A stretch of 64,000 bases of DNA from Rhynchonema sp. JSB1_4 (taxonomy: Eukaryota; Nematoda; Chromadorea; Monhysterida; Xyalidae), in the NCBI GenBank assembly GCA_030248065.1, contig JASAMV010002510.1, positions 1-64,000 on the forward strand, written 5' to 3'. The notes beneath the pieces were generated by a model, which had not been told where the DNA came from, searched no databases, and was given only the letters and a program-made list of their open reading frames with translations. Below are positions 50,701-63,636 of the stretch, in pieces. The position numbers and the translations under genes were made by a program. Positions within the stretch are counted from its first letter, which is position 1; each line of letters opens with the position of its first letter.

Positions 50701-51995
50701 GGCTATCCCAAACCACAGAATGTACCAGTCGAACGCCCAGCTAGACGTAGACATGTACATTGCGTTCATCCCAGCAGACAGCGGGGGAACCACGTTGGTG
50801 GTCCAAAAAGGTGCACACAGAACACCAACTAACAAATAGTACATACAGATCGCGAAATGGACAGACTTTCGGGTACAGTCCACACAAAATGAGACCAACT
50901 CTTGGATTTCACCCGATAAGATGGAATTGGCGCAGCGATAAGCGAGTGGACGCATAGCGAATACAAGTGGAGAGAAAATCGGCTTTGGAAAATGGCTGTG
51001 CGGTGCGCTACTGTGATATTAACGACCAGGTAGTGAAGTTGGAATACGCATGTTCTCGAGCACAAAGGTTTATGTACAATGTATAAGTCACTCAAGATTG
51101 TCTGATAGAAATCTGCTGGTATACCTGTTTACAAAGAGCACCCAAAAACTTGAAGCGGAAGCGCAAATGTGAATTGTTCAGCAATGTGCTTTTTGGTTGC
51201 CCGTTTCGACCTGCGTTCGCAGACGGGCGGTGCACCAGGTCATCGTCAGTGCGAATGCACCAGATGGCCACGTGACCCCAAAAAGACCGACGTTAGCAGC
51301 GGGCGTTCACACAATTTGCGCTATACTGCCTGTGCGCAGTGGTGGTGGTCCACGCGACCGTAACAATACCGCAACTTTTCTACGAAACTGGATGCAATGT
51401 TGTGGTTCCTAATGTAACCAGGCATTAGGTACCTGTGTTCAGTCCAATCACGTGCGGGTGTCTTGAGAAATGAACACGTCATACGCTTTTAACCACATAG
51501 TGTTGATCATAAGGCATGAAACATCAAGCCCACCTTCCATCCAGCGGCGGCTTCGGGATTGGATCGTTCATGAAAATACTGTATGTTGTCAGCAAACCAC
51601 TGGTAGATCTCGGACAGTTTCATTCGACCCCCTGGTGCACAGAGCAATGCCCTGGTGATTAGGTCGGCATACGAGGCCTCGCCCCACGGATTCGGCTTTT
51701 TGGTCGGCGCTACAGGGGCACCTGACGAAGTCCCACTGCCGTCAATGTTTTCGGTCGAGGTTCGCTTTTTCTTCGACACGGAGGGCCGTCGGGCCGAGTC
51801 AGTGGCAGGGATGGGGATTGATTCGTCACTGGGTGCAAGACTGGACACTCCTGACGGGCCCAGGCTCGATGACGGGGTGCACTCGATGGCAGCCGATGTC
51901 TGAGAAGGACCGGCCGCAACCATTGTTGGCCACGTGAAACATCGGTCACGAGCGATCGGCTCGAGGTCGTCGATCTCGATGTCGGCCGATTCCAT
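47738..51995 (-). CDS. daf-16: FOXO transcription factor, DAF-16a-type isoform
   Basis: Exons 51995-51534, 49900-49824, 49712-49601, 49331-49231, 49133-48955, 48882-48775, 48685-48588, 48507-48285 and 47919-47738 join in phase to 513 residues. It starts [18 protein letters not shown], followed by CFTWP, so RDRCFT is an AKT site of RxRxxT type. The forkhead domain runs from [17 protein letters not shown] through [12 protein letters not shown] and AAGWK into the shared [20 protein letters not shown] and [20 protein letters not shown] is the second AKT-type site, at the nuclear localisation region. The C-terminus is Pro-rich and ends with the FOXO transactivation helix [19 protein letters not shown] is the nuclear output of insulin/IGF signalling (stress, longevity, dauer). 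The NPWG...QWF half-domain is the DAF-16a type. The stop follows KFENL. Confidence 0.95.
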
Positions 51996-54900
51996 GCTGA
52001 TTCACCGATTGATTGGATCGATTTGCAGATAATCACAGTTTGCTAACGGCTGACCTGGCGGTGTATCGGACTTCGTCAGTTAAATATTTTTTTGTAAGAA
52101 GGTCGCGATTGATTTATCCCGGTGAGATCAAGATCAACGCATAGTTGGTCGACATTTCGATGTGAAAACTTCCGTTCGGCTTGCGAGTGTCCAGGAAAAG
52201 GATCAGTAGTACTGCAAATATACAACGCCCATTCTCAAAACAAAGTATGCAAGTAAGAAAGAAAGAGAAAGAACAAAGGGCAGGTTCGGTCAAAGGCTAC
52301 CTGACAGGCTGCAGATACACACGTGAACTATTATACAGCCAAGTTGTAACATTGTGACCCTGGGTCACCATCAAAAGAAGGGTGCAAGAGTGTGCAAAAA
52401 TGGACCTACAGAGCTGTGTACATACGAGTAAGAGCAGACACACATTTCGTATAATGTTACCGGCAGACAGTGAAAGAGAGTGACCACTGTCCACCCCACT
52501 ACTGCGTGTGTGAATTGACAGGCTCCATTGGAGCATAAAGAATGCCTCTCACTGCACACAGAGCACTACCCACTGACGGGCTGAAGCGAAAAACCAAACC
52601 AGTAGCAGACAGCCTGCCTGCCACATTCTATAGAGAAACGTTCGGGTCGAAAATTGCTGGCATTACATGCACACCACACACAGAGGGTGGGGGGCATTTG
52701 TGTGAACGTCGCTGCTGATAGAATTTGGCAATGGACGGCTTACGACGACGGCCGGTGACGCCTGAGATTTCTGCGAAGGGACCCCTTATTCTCAGAAAGT
52801 CCTGCGTCCTGTGCTGCTGAACATCAGCTGATTTCGTGCGAGGGATGTCCAATCATAAATCTCAGGTCAGTAATCAGCCGAGGTGACCACTGGTCACCAC
52901 ATATACATGTACGCACGTGTGCATTCTCGTTCTCTCTTCTCTTAGATAAAAACCAAATATAGGCACGCACATTGCCCTTGATGCATCTGCACTACGTAGA
53001 CACGTGGCACACACCCACACACATACGTTGTGGCCTGCTGCTGCGTTTTCAGTTTCCGAACGGTTAGACGCAGGGCTCAGGGGCCATACAGGGTCATACC
53101 AAGATGGTCGGTATTCTCGGATCTGTTGTTTTTGTCGCATTGCAAGCTTCGGGGCATGTGCACTGTGATGATCAACGGTTGCATGCTGCTATACGAAGAG
53201 TGCCGGCGCACAACGCGTGTTGGACGAGTCTCTAACTTTGCACAACACCTTCCAAAATACGGTCGAAACATCAACCATCACTGCTGAAGGCGAAAAACGA
53301 ATGCAAAATTGGACGGGAGAGAATGTAGAAGGCTCTGACCTTGTCCCCGAGTGGACAGACACACATGTGTGACCAGGCAAGATTACGGTAGGATTGCTGG
53401 GGGTCAGGACATGTATTTGGAGGTGTGATGAAGAATGAGGGTGCACTTTAATTGAGTTATGAAAAAAATGATTGTCTGATGTTCAACCTGGGTAAAATTC
53501 ATGGCAATTCAACATTAAAATTGAATCATTACAGTTTTTTGCCTTTAAGCTCATGTCCGAAGGTGAACCAGTTGCCCAACTACACAGCCGATAAATGCTA
53601 AGCCTTTTACGTAGTGCGCACATCAGAAGCCCGTGTACGCGTGGACAAGCGATTTTTCTTTGCATTCTATTCACTGTCTGTGTGGTGGATACATGTTCGC
53701 TTCGCCACACACTGTGATGAAAGCATACACATAGAAAAATTATGATGGTCAAAAGGGTGAGAAATTGCACCAGCGATGGTGTGAGATTTTGATCTATTGA
53801 TGCTGACTGGCTGATAGAGCGATTATGATAATGGGAGAAAATCAATGTGAGAGATTGATTGGAAAGGCTATCGGGATTGCCAGTCAAGGCACGCGGCACT
53901 CACATTAGAACATTGGCGCTCGATTCTTGTGCTGTTAATTCACACACGCACACACGCACACACACACGCAAGCTTCACTTTGACAGACATTCACGCAACA
54001 AAATGAGAACTTCCAAGTTTCTTCCTTGCACAAATAATACATATATGAAACAGTCCCCACCGACCTTCCACCCGGCCGAACTGTTGCTATCGCCTTTGTC
54101 ACGGAAATACGGCACGTTTTGTACCATCCAATCGTAGACTGAAACCAAGCACAATTGCTACAATGTGTGTGTGTACATTTGAGAAAATGTTCGTTTTTGA
54201 ATATCAGTGCCACGCGTATAAAAATGATGTACACGGGATGTTGAACAAAAATGGAAAATCATGGAAAGACAACCAACTTTGTGACAAGGTCAATCGTTGT
54301 TCCCTTGAGCTGAGTATGGCTTGGGTGATGAGATCGGCATAGGACATGTTGCCCCACGCGTTGCGTCGATTGGCCACACGTTTCGACACCTGAATTGGGT
54401 GGTTGATGAACACTTGTTACAGGCATTTTAGTCAGGTTCGGTTTAAGGCCTGGTTCGGTTCAGGCTTAAGAGAACATAACCGCAACAGCAAAACCACCCT
54501 TGTTTGAAAGCCCGCCGGCACCATCACACCGTTTGAACACAAAAATTCACCTTTGTTTGTGGGAAACGGTTATCAATTCGTTATAGGCATTTGCAGGAAG
54601 AAAATTTGGTTGGCTGTTTTGGGTGCATGCGGTTGTCTAAAATACCCCGCCCTGCACGCGCGCGCACAGTAAAAAAAGTGCTGCGCCAAAAAGTTGAAGC
54701 AAACTTTACTTTTTTTATCTGCGTTAAACTGCTTTTACAACATGACCGAAAGCGTCGAATGATTGTTAGAATGAAAAGAACGCCCCGCATCACCTAAATC
54801 ATACACCAAACATTATGAATTTTAGGTAATATGTTTTGTGAATACAAAAATCATCACACGGTCCGATGACACTGAAGACAGTAGGCAACGTCTCCGTTAT

Positions 54901-57900
54901 AACGGAATTCGGTATAGTAGAACGATGTTCTTGTCCCAGATTAGAATTTTGGAAAGACACAATATCATCACGTTCGTTACGATGGAAATTCTTGTCCCAA
55001 ACTATTCTGTTGTAAGTTACAATTGGGGCTCTATAGACTCGGGGCCACCCCCCAGAAACTACCGTAATCCATGTGCTACCGTACCCAAACTTTTGTCACG
55101 TGATATACAGACCCATATGAACTTGTAATATTAGTTTTGGTCGTGTCGGTCAACGGAATCGGTCACGGCCGATCGCCATCGGTGGCATCGAGGTCAAATT
55201 TCAAAGTTGTCCGAATGTTACATGTAGCACTTCTATCATATTCAGAATTTTTCGCTGATTCCAAAAATGTTAAGCTTATTTCATTCCGACGTCGCATGAA
55301 AGAGTAACAGTCTATTTTTCACTCATTCTCTTCTTGCGCCGTGCTGTGCGCTTGCCTTTTTGCAAGTAAGCGTGCACGCTCGACTCGTTCCAACCTTCTC
55401 TGTTGTCGTTCTCGCTTGTTTCTGGTTCATTTTTGCTCATTTTTTCTGCCAGGCTCCTTGTGTATTCTTCCCAAACTTTTCGTGCTTAGCTTGTTTCCAT
55501 TCCTGCTCTATAAAATTCGGTAATCGCAATCAAACTTTTCCTCGCCTCATCTCCATACAAATTTTTCAATTTGTTATTTCTCGGCCATCTCCACACCTTT
55601 TTCAATGCCGTTTTCGCCGATCGTGTGCAGGTCAGTTCTGTTTGGTTTTTAAGTAGTTTTATCGTGATTGTGAGCTTTTTCCCAGCTTTTTTTTTTCGCA
55701 AACAATTTAGCCTTCCCAACCCCTGTCAAATTTTTTGCATTACCGTAACCCGTTTTCACAACCATTCCCGCGCGTCGGTTTTTCTGTGCTGTGGCAGCCC
55801 CTCATCTCACCCAATAGCATGTTGCGTGTTCTTGCGTTGTGTATGCTGTGTCTGTGTTACATGTTCATGTCCATTATGTATTCTGTGTGTGTGCAATCTG
55901 TGAATGTGAATGGTTTAGCAACTAAACACAAATTTGATGAATTGATCGTGCATTGTGCAACGTCCGAGCCCCGACCCGATGTGCTGTGCGTCCAAGAAAC
56001 CAAGTTGGACGATCAATCATGTGACGATTTCAAGATCCCAAATTATCGATTCTTCGCGAGGAACCGAACTCAGCACGGTGGTGGTGTCGGGGTTTACATT
56101 AAGAACAGTCACAACCCATACATGATGCCTGTCAAAATTCCTGATAATCTAGAAATTCTGCCCGTCGCCTACACGATTGCCGGGGTCAAGTGCCATTTGT
56201 ATCCCACGTGCTAAAACTCATATTCTCGCTACCAGTGCTATTGTTATCATGTCCCATCTTTACAATGCTTTACCTGATTTTGCTGTTTTCCTGCGAATGG
56301 GCACATTCAAAGGAGTCATTCGTTCGCAAAGCTTGATTGTTGAATTGTTGTACAAATTGCGATTGCTGCCAGTGAAATTTATTCCGTCCGTGTGTGAAAT
56401 GTAATTGACCGATCATGCTGTGTTTCTGTGTTTTCTGTGTTTTTGCTCCTTATCATCATCTACATCTCTCGATCCGTAACTATCCACTGGCCCACTAAAC
56501 ACTTGTAATTATTTATGGTCTCGTCGTTACTGTCCAGCTTATGCGTGTTGTTGACGTTACCATGTTGCTTCTGATGCAATAAAAACTTGAACTTGAACTT
56601 GAACTTGAACTCAGTTGCACGCTCGCTGGATTTTAGCCAACAGTGCAGCCAATCAGCGCGCATAGGGGCAAATAACCTTGAGGCAGCATGTGCACTGGGT
56701 GTTGCATGTTGGTTACATGGTGTTGTGCGCACATACATAGCACCCGCGGCACACGTGAGTGGCATAAAAGGCGGTATACCTGCGCGCGCAACCCCCATTG
56801 TATTTGCTCTCAGCAAGTGATCTAATTGCACATCATATCTAATTGCTCTCTTCCGTGCCGATTCGCGGGCAACCGTCCTTGGGTTGTCACACCACCCTTG
56901 TCTCGACCACTTACCCGACCAACGGCCCTCTTAGGGCCACCCCTTAAACCATGTTATGGGCTGTGGGAAACAGCATCTTGACACTAGGTGCACAAATGCT
57001 TCCCAAACAAGCACAAATGCACAATTACCAAACCTTTTCTTCCTGATCAATGAAATAAGCTTAACATTTTTGGAATCAGCGAAAATTCTAACATGATAGA
57101 GGTGCTACATATAACATTCGACAACTTTAAATTTACCTCAACCACATGGCGATCGGCTACCATTCGTTACCGACACACCAAAACTAATATTACAAGTTCA
57201 TATGGGTCTGTATATCACGTGACAAAAGTTTGGGTACGGTAGCACATGGATTACGGTAGTTTCTGGGGGGTGGCCCCGAGTCTATAGAGCCCCGTTACAA
57301 TTTATAACGAGTGTCGATTGCTTTCGTCACCGGTAAAGCTTGACGCTGTGTAACGTTAGTTTAGACTTGCTTTCGCAGCCAAGAAGATTGACTAATTTTA
57401 CGGAAATCCACCCGTTTTGTGTGTGCTTAAGCATAGTCCCATACTTAAGCTTTAGGCTTCTAGTTCAGGCTTAGGCTTAGGCTTAGGCTTGCGGTTAGAC
57501 TTAGATCTTAGGCTTAGGCTTAGGCACCAGCCTGAATCAGATAAAACCCACAGCCACGGCGAAAAACGGCTGTATCTTTCGTGGACGCGTGGTCGGTCGG
57601 GTGGATTTCCGTATAATTAGTCGCTCGTCAGCCAAGCTGTGCATCAGATAATTGCCAGTGCAAATGCACCAAATGGACAACTAATTACTGTATGTGCGTA
57701 CTAGGTGAACTGCATCAGAACGGATGCAGCTGGTTTCAAACTTGGTGGATCGGATCCGATTTGCCTGCTGACCAGTACATCAGGGCGTTCTCACTCTCTG
57801 GCGACTGATAAACATCTGTCAGGCAAGTGGAGATCGCTGACATCATTAGCACCAAAGATCACCCAGTCAGGTCCGATCGCATGCGATTAAGGTCACTGGT

Positions 57901-60900
57901 CTATCGTAGTCCGATGCGATGACCAAGTTTGATATACGAAGACGGTCAAAGTGTGTCAAAGGTGCACGTACGGGTTGTTGTCCGTTGCTGGATAGGCCCG
58001 AGTCACTGGTGGATGGCGATGGCGTGCTCGGTTCGACACACGTGTGCGGCGCGATCAGTTCGGCGCCATTCTCACCCGTCGGAGGGCCGTCGCTGCAACG
58101 CAAACAAGCACACGTTTGAGTTTGTACATGTATGTAGATGGTTGTACTATTTTGATTTCGAAATGAATACCAAGATGTGACAAGCTTGAAACATCAGAAT
58201 GCCATCGTCCCCTTGACAAGTAAATAATCCCACAGAACAGAAAAAAGGTCGTGACTCTGTGAAGACGAAGCCAAGGTGCACTGATTAAGTCCCAGGTAAA
58301 CTAAAGTCCAGAATAGTGTGGAATGTACACGCATAAAATTGCCAGAGACCTCTGATGTGCTAAGCATATCTCCTCACCCGTGTAATGTGTAATTAGCACA
58401 AAGTTAAAACTATACGATTCTTAGAGCCAGCAGGGGATTACCTTGGTCTGAAAATGACTACGTTATGTGGATGAGTCCTCTGCTAAGGGACTTCCCTAAG
58501 TGGACAATTTGCGATATTAGCACGTGGCGCACAGATGTTCTGCTGCTGACCGCAGCTGATACTGTACGCATGCAACCTTGGCTGTCCGTTTTTTTCATCG
58601 AGCATGTATAATGTGGCGGATGTTGCATTTACATACTATACTACATGTTCGTTTTCCCATGCACATATGGAAAGATGTACAAGTCATACTTTTTCGAATG
58701 TTACGCATCTGGTTAGGCATCATAGTAAACAAACCCACACCACAATTTACATTTACTACTCGATGGGTGGCCAGACTCACAGGGCACATTACACGTCGAT
58801 TAAAAAGTTAGGGCAAAACTTTTTTCGGATTTGTGGCAAAAGCTGTATTCCACTTGATGTTGCTTTCCCTCGATAGGAGTGCCATCTCAGTACTTTTCAA
58901 CTAAAACATCTGTGTATTATGTGGTGTACTACCTGGTGGAACGTGTGTGCAATACATTACAGGGTAAACCCCATGACCACAAAATATATCGGCATCACGG
59001 CATGTGTGTTGTGTCGGCGAAAGTTCCAGAAAAAAATGATCAGATGATAAGGTGGTCTGGCTTCCCACATGCAACTGGCAAGTCGGAAATACAAAAAGTG
59101 CTCGTTGCAATTTTGTTTACGTCCGGGCAACGTCTAAATTTAGGTAGTTTGTCAACATTTCACTTGCCGTGTTCCGTAAGCAAGTGTTTTTTAGTTTGCT
59201 TGCTGCATATACCCAGTTAAATTTCAGCATTTATGAGGGCTCACAAATTGCGGACTCGATAATTGTTAAACCAGCCCACGCACTTTGTTCGAAAACAGAA
59301 AAAGTTTGATATCGACCCTGGCTGTCGGTTCGTATGACATGTACCACATGTATGTCGTCATTAATCACGTTGATTTTTGACACAGAGCGACTAACAGCTG
59401 TAACCATTAATGCCCCATGCGCGCCCACGCCACGTATTCGCGATTAGTCCCATCGCTCTTCCACAGATACTACCATTGAGGTATACCATTGCAAGCTTTA
59501 AGCGAGAAAGGGGCTCGTTCTCTTGCAATTACGGCCAACTGAACGCAGACACAGTGTGTCGTTTTTTTGTGCACATGCGCAAATTTAGTCAGAATCATAA
59601 TAAAAGCGCAGTAGTTGCGAGTTGGTCGGCTCGCAAATGCACTGTCCCCCACTGTGCCTCCGAGCCCGGTCCATCCACTAAGCCGTTACCACGCACTTTC
59701 ATATGACGTCACACGTTATATTCAACTGCGGTCCGTATATTAGTGCAAGTGTGTGCGCACATGCAGGATATTGGCAAGTGGTTCTTACTTTTGGAGACAA
59801 GATTTTTGCAATACTTTTCTACTGCTGGTAGTTGATGAGGTGCTGAACAAGTTCTCCTTTTTTGTCCCAGATTTGACCCAACCAACTGCAGCTATATTTT
59901 TCTGCACTGAGCAATCCTAAAAATGTACCAGGCGCGGGTGCGAAACCCAACCCGAGGTCTGCCTGCACGTCTCTGTGACTGGGAGGGTGGTACCACGTGG
60001 CATATCTCACACACACGCATATTCACAAACTATATATGTAAACCGTGAGTGCAGCAGCAAAAAATGCATTGGGCAGTAAAAATGGAATTATTCGGACTGA
60101 TAGCTAAATTCGTGATCGCAGAATTTGCCAACTATGATACAGTATACACGTGCATATGTGCAGGGAATCTAATTTGTATTACCAGACTTACGCAAATTGT
60201 GGAACCAGTTTAAACTTGTGCAGAAATAGCACAGAAATCCCGCTGAGCTGTTGTAGTGTTCACCAAAAATATGGAGATGCAGCTTTTTGAGACGTTACCC
60301 ACTTTTGCACCAGATTATTCTCTGATGAAACGGAGATTACCCAATACATACTGTAGGTCACGAGAGAAGTTAGTCTTTGCAAACCCGCTTTTATAGAATG
60401 CTGCTTTCTTCATGGTCCAAAATGGCCAAAGAAGGAGCCAAATCCAAAAAAGTCATTTTTGTCTGGTGCTTGTTCCGTTTTTGAAAAACTATTTTTATCC
60501 AGTAATTGTTTGGAATTTCCGCTTTTTACACCAAACTGTGACAATACGCGCGAAGCGCGCGAAATTTTGGCACTTTTACGCTCGTGAAAGCACAATCTCT
60601 CGTTTGAAGTGTATCACAGTGAAAATCCTGCAATCTAGCGGCCCTTTTCCTTCTTCCTTAAACGGTGCCCCCTTCAGAGGCCAAATAGGCCGAAGGGGGC
60701 ATGGCCCCTGTGGCCCCCTTGATTCGCCCTTGCCTGCCTGCTAGATATGGTATCCAAATGAGTTCAGGGCGCCATTGTGTGCCGACAGTCCCTTAATACG
60801 GCATGGTTAACGTTAAATCGAAGAAAATTATTTGGCGTATTGGGTATGTTTGTACTTGAGCTAACTTCCTTTCTAGTTCATGTTCAGGCACACCTGATTT

Positions 60901-61660
60901 TCTTTCAAAGGCCAGCTGTCACTCAACAACAAGATGTGAGGTCCGGTTCTCAGTCCGGGCAGTGGCCTCTCGAGTGTTCCGGTCGTCACAATAAAGACCG
61001 ACGGTAACCCGGGAGCGTGAAAAGGTGCAAATGTGGACTATGCTCGTTTCCGGAATTTAGGTCTGATATTTAAACTTAATGGGTACTACGTGTATATGTA
61101 TGTATATGTACCTGTTTTGTGCAGGCACATTTGACCAAGATGCGACATTTACGTTTCGATGAAAAAAAAACCAAGAATCGTGGATACGAAGTTGAGTGAC
61201 TTTTGCAAACGGATGAGAATATTATTGTGACAAGTAATGCCGACGTAAAATGAGTTAATAGTCGCACTCTTGGACCAGTCGGTAGTATGTATTCTAGAGA
61301 GTACCCAATTTCCAACATTCCTTTAGCCCAAAAAGTTAGGAAGCTTATTGTCCCAGGCAACGTTTGACGTATACTGACAATAAAAACCTTGCGAATCTAT
61401 CATGTTGCACATTGAGCGAAAGCAGAAGATGTCTGACCACACAGCGAGCGCAAGGAATTTGCCAGCGGTCCCAGATTTCAGGACTTCAACGTATACCTAC
61501 GAACGACAAACCAAACAAACAAAATCGTTTCGCGCACCAGAAGTAGTCGGTTTCCTCCTCCTCCTCATTGATGTGTTCGTGCATGAGAGCACAGTCATGC
61601 GTTTGTGGAGGAGTGGTGTCGCCCTCGTCGTCAGGCGCGTGCAACGGCCATGTGTTGCAT
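47738..61660 (-). CDS. daf-16: FOXO transcription factor, DAF-16b-type isoform (5' end not found)
   Basis: Upstream exons 61660-61538, 58092-57972, 54389-54278 and 54138-54065 join in phase and continue into the common exon at 49900. The first supplies [13 protein letters not shown], the alternative AKT site whose preceding Arg comes from a missing 5' exon, then [14 protein letters not shown], as in DAF-16b. The second is Ser/Pro-rich ([14 protein letters not shown]). The next two encode the other forkhead half: [38 protein letters not shown] and [12 protein letters not shown], typical of DAF-16b and vertebrate FOXOs. Both halves end at the same codon (AAG), so either fits the shared second half. 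Transcription probably starts beyond 61.7 kb, possibly outside the window. Introns of 3.4-4.2 kb carry repeats. Confidence 0.9.
49905..51530. other. FOXO intron between the a-type exon and common exons
   Basis: No extra exon seen. It holds dispersed repeat pieces such as GGTGCACCAGGTCATCGTCA near 51227, also seen in altered form near 22546 and 57640. Confidence 0.4.
51996..54064. other. Putative promoter region of FOXO isoform a and intron of isoform b
   Basis: No gene recognised. It includes an ACACACGC microsatellite near 53940-53970. The position directly upstream of the isoform a start makes an internal promoter likely. Confidence 0.4.
54390..55009. other. FOXO isoform b intron, left part
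   Basis: No exon seen; short GCGCGCGC run near 54658. Confidence 0.4.
55011..57305. repeat. Inverted repeat arms flanking a LINE relic
   Basis: Arms of about 280 bp (55011-55290 and 57043-57305) are inverted copies, e.g. CTATAGACTCGGGGCCACC / GGTGGCCCCGAGTCTATAG and CAAAAATGTTAAGCTTATTTC and its complement. The interior holds a LINE fragment and a CTTGAA tail. The arms are too diverged to be new. Could be one large composite element. Confidence 0.75.
55735..56612 (+). pseudogene. Internally deleted non-LTR retrotransposon relic
   Basis: The frame at 55900-56215 encodes the N-terminal half of an APE endonuclease: [28 protein letters not shown] and [15 protein letters not shown]. The next piece (about 56220-56404, [20 protein letters not shown]) looks like the C-terminus of a LINE ORF2. 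Reverse transcriptase is absent, so a large internal deletion has occurred. The 3' end carries tandem TTGAAC at about 56584-56612, a microsatellite tail seen in CR1/RTE-type LINEs. Not the same subfamily as the LINE at 6190. Confidence 0.75.
57465..57530. repeat. Interstitial telomeric repeat (TTAGGC)n
   Basis: About nine TTAGGC-type hexamers, several altered, in a FOXO intron and oriented opposite to the arrays at 5.2 kb. Confidence 0.85.
58095..61535. other. FOXO isoform b intron
   Basis: No gene recognised. It holds a CGCGCGAAGCGCGCGA palindrome near 60547 and a GCCCCCTTC...GAAGGGGGC hairpin near 60669-60702, both likely inside an eroded repeat at 60.4-60.75 kb. Confidence 0.4.
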
Positions 61661-61737
61661 CTGAAACATCACACATACAGTTGGTCACACACCCACACAG
61701 GGTGATACAAACACACAAAAGAAACAGTGTGATAGAC

Positions 61738-61798
61738 CTCGGTGTAAACTTGAAACATTCCACGTTAATAACAGGCAATGTTTCACGTTTACACCGAG
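61738..61798. repeat. 61-bp palindrome
   Basis: CTCGGTGTAAACTTGAAACAT and ATGTTTCACGTTTACACCGAG-type arms fold into a hairpin about 80 bp upstream (transcript sense) of the FOXO exon at 61660. Confidence 0.7.
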
Positions 61799-61799
61799 C

Positions 61800-63630
61800 T
61801 ACGCCGACCGAGTTTTCGACCGAACTTTACGCCGACCTTTACGCCCAACTGACCTTTACACCGTTTCGAAAATTCCACCCACACACGGGGTGCACTGACC
61901 AGCTTCGGCTTCTTCTTTTCTTTATGTCCTGGTCACAAACGTGGTGACCGGATCGGACCTGCCTTGATCACGTGACGTTGTTGAACTAACAAAGATGATG
62001 TTGACTGATGCTATACGAAGTTGGATTAGCGCAGAGATTACATAGGCACTAATCTGGGAACAACTTTTACGCTGGTAGAAAATGTGGTAGCAGTGAATTA
62101 CGAAATACTCTCAACACCAAAAGTCACGTGGTCGGTCAGATCAGACCGCTAAGTTTTATCTTGTGGTGACTTTCGATCAAAAATAAAAAAACAGCAACAA
62201 TGTCCATGGTAGGGTTGCGCAAAAATTTTAAGCAAAACGGTTTTTAAAAAATTTTTCGGGGCAACAAAATACTCTAAAAAGTCCAAAAATGGCCTTTTGA
62301 GGGTTATTTTGTGCCATTTTTCTCAAGGGTCGAAAAGTTTTCTTCATTTTTTTAAAAAATTTGAAAAGTTTTTTGAAAGTTGTCTGAAAAATTTTTCTTC
62401 CAACCCTGGTATACAATGCATGTATACATACCTGTCCCTGGACTGCGGTTCAAGCTCAGTAAGCAATTCCGTCTCCGCGTTTGGTCGTGCGAATGGCATC
62501 ATGTGCACACAATGGTTCAGAGAATACGGTTGGATGAATCACCGGTAATTGTGCAATTGACGCTCCAATTGTACGTTGAATCAAACGTGTCGCATATCAC
62601 AGAGTTTTTTCATAGAAATTTCAAATCCAATAACGTATATAATTTCCATCTTTGAATTTCATCGGTTCTGATTATCTTTGAAACATCACGAGTTGGTGTC
62701 ACCGGGTTAGGGATATTGTGGGTATGTGGATATCTCGCTGTTGCGAGGATGCCGCACCCTGTAATCAGTTGTGTCTGAAAAGAAACTTTGATGCCTGAAG
62801 GCAGAGGTGCCTTTGTGACATACTGCAAGTATCGTTGTTCAAGATGAGGGATGACTGACTGTCTGGGCAAAGCTGACCAGCAAAACAAAGGAGCATAATG
62901 AGTGGTCAAACGAAACAAAGCATGTAAAGAAATACATACCAGCTGTAGTGCGTGAAACGTCGAAAATTCATGTGTGGAATCAGTAAGTATGTATATGTTA
63001 GTGCTATGTATCCATGCAATGTACCTAGCGTTTCACCGATGTAGCTATACGAATCCAATTAACTAAAATTAAGCGCAGGACGGAGAATGATGAATAAGGG
63101 AATCCGCAGCAATCAAGGTCAGCAGGGGAAACTGACTCATGATTAACACAACACACGCGTGGTTCTTCGGTGTAAAAATCTGACGTGCCATTATCTGCCC
63201 GAATGTAAATCTAGCAAATTGAGCCGTGGGGATAATACTACTACGGGGGCACCAGACGGAAAGGTGCGCTATGATTTATCATGCGCTGTGATCGGGTTTG
63301 CAAGGCAGAAGTGTCACACAATTAAAAAACAACTATCATCCTTTATTATCTGATACTGCGAGTGCGCCATTCATTGCGGAAGTAAAGCTTGCAGATGTTT
63401 TTAATTAGCGGCAGTATTGATCCAATTACATGCGTGTATTCAGTAAGGGATAAAAAAACATAACGTGTTTACGTGTCTTGTCCTCATTTGTCTGACGTGC
63501 TGCATTAAAGGTTCCTCGTTTAAGTATTTGTATGCTCAAGCAGCACCCAAAAGTAAAGTCAAGAAAAATTAGTTCCAAAGGAGCTGTCTGGCGGTGTTCT
63601 TCATGGGAATAGCAGTAACAACATCAGAAT
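61800..63630. other. No gene recognised
   Basis: Searched on both strands for the missing FOXO 5' exon without a convincing hit. A TTTTTAAAAAATTT-type inverted stretch (62222-62400) looks like an old repeat. Confidence 0.4.
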
Positions 63631-63636
63631 TTGTGA

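Noticed and set aside
58578..59220. Several short plus-strand frames
   Set aside because: Lie in a FOXO intron, no recognisable domain, no coding-like composition.
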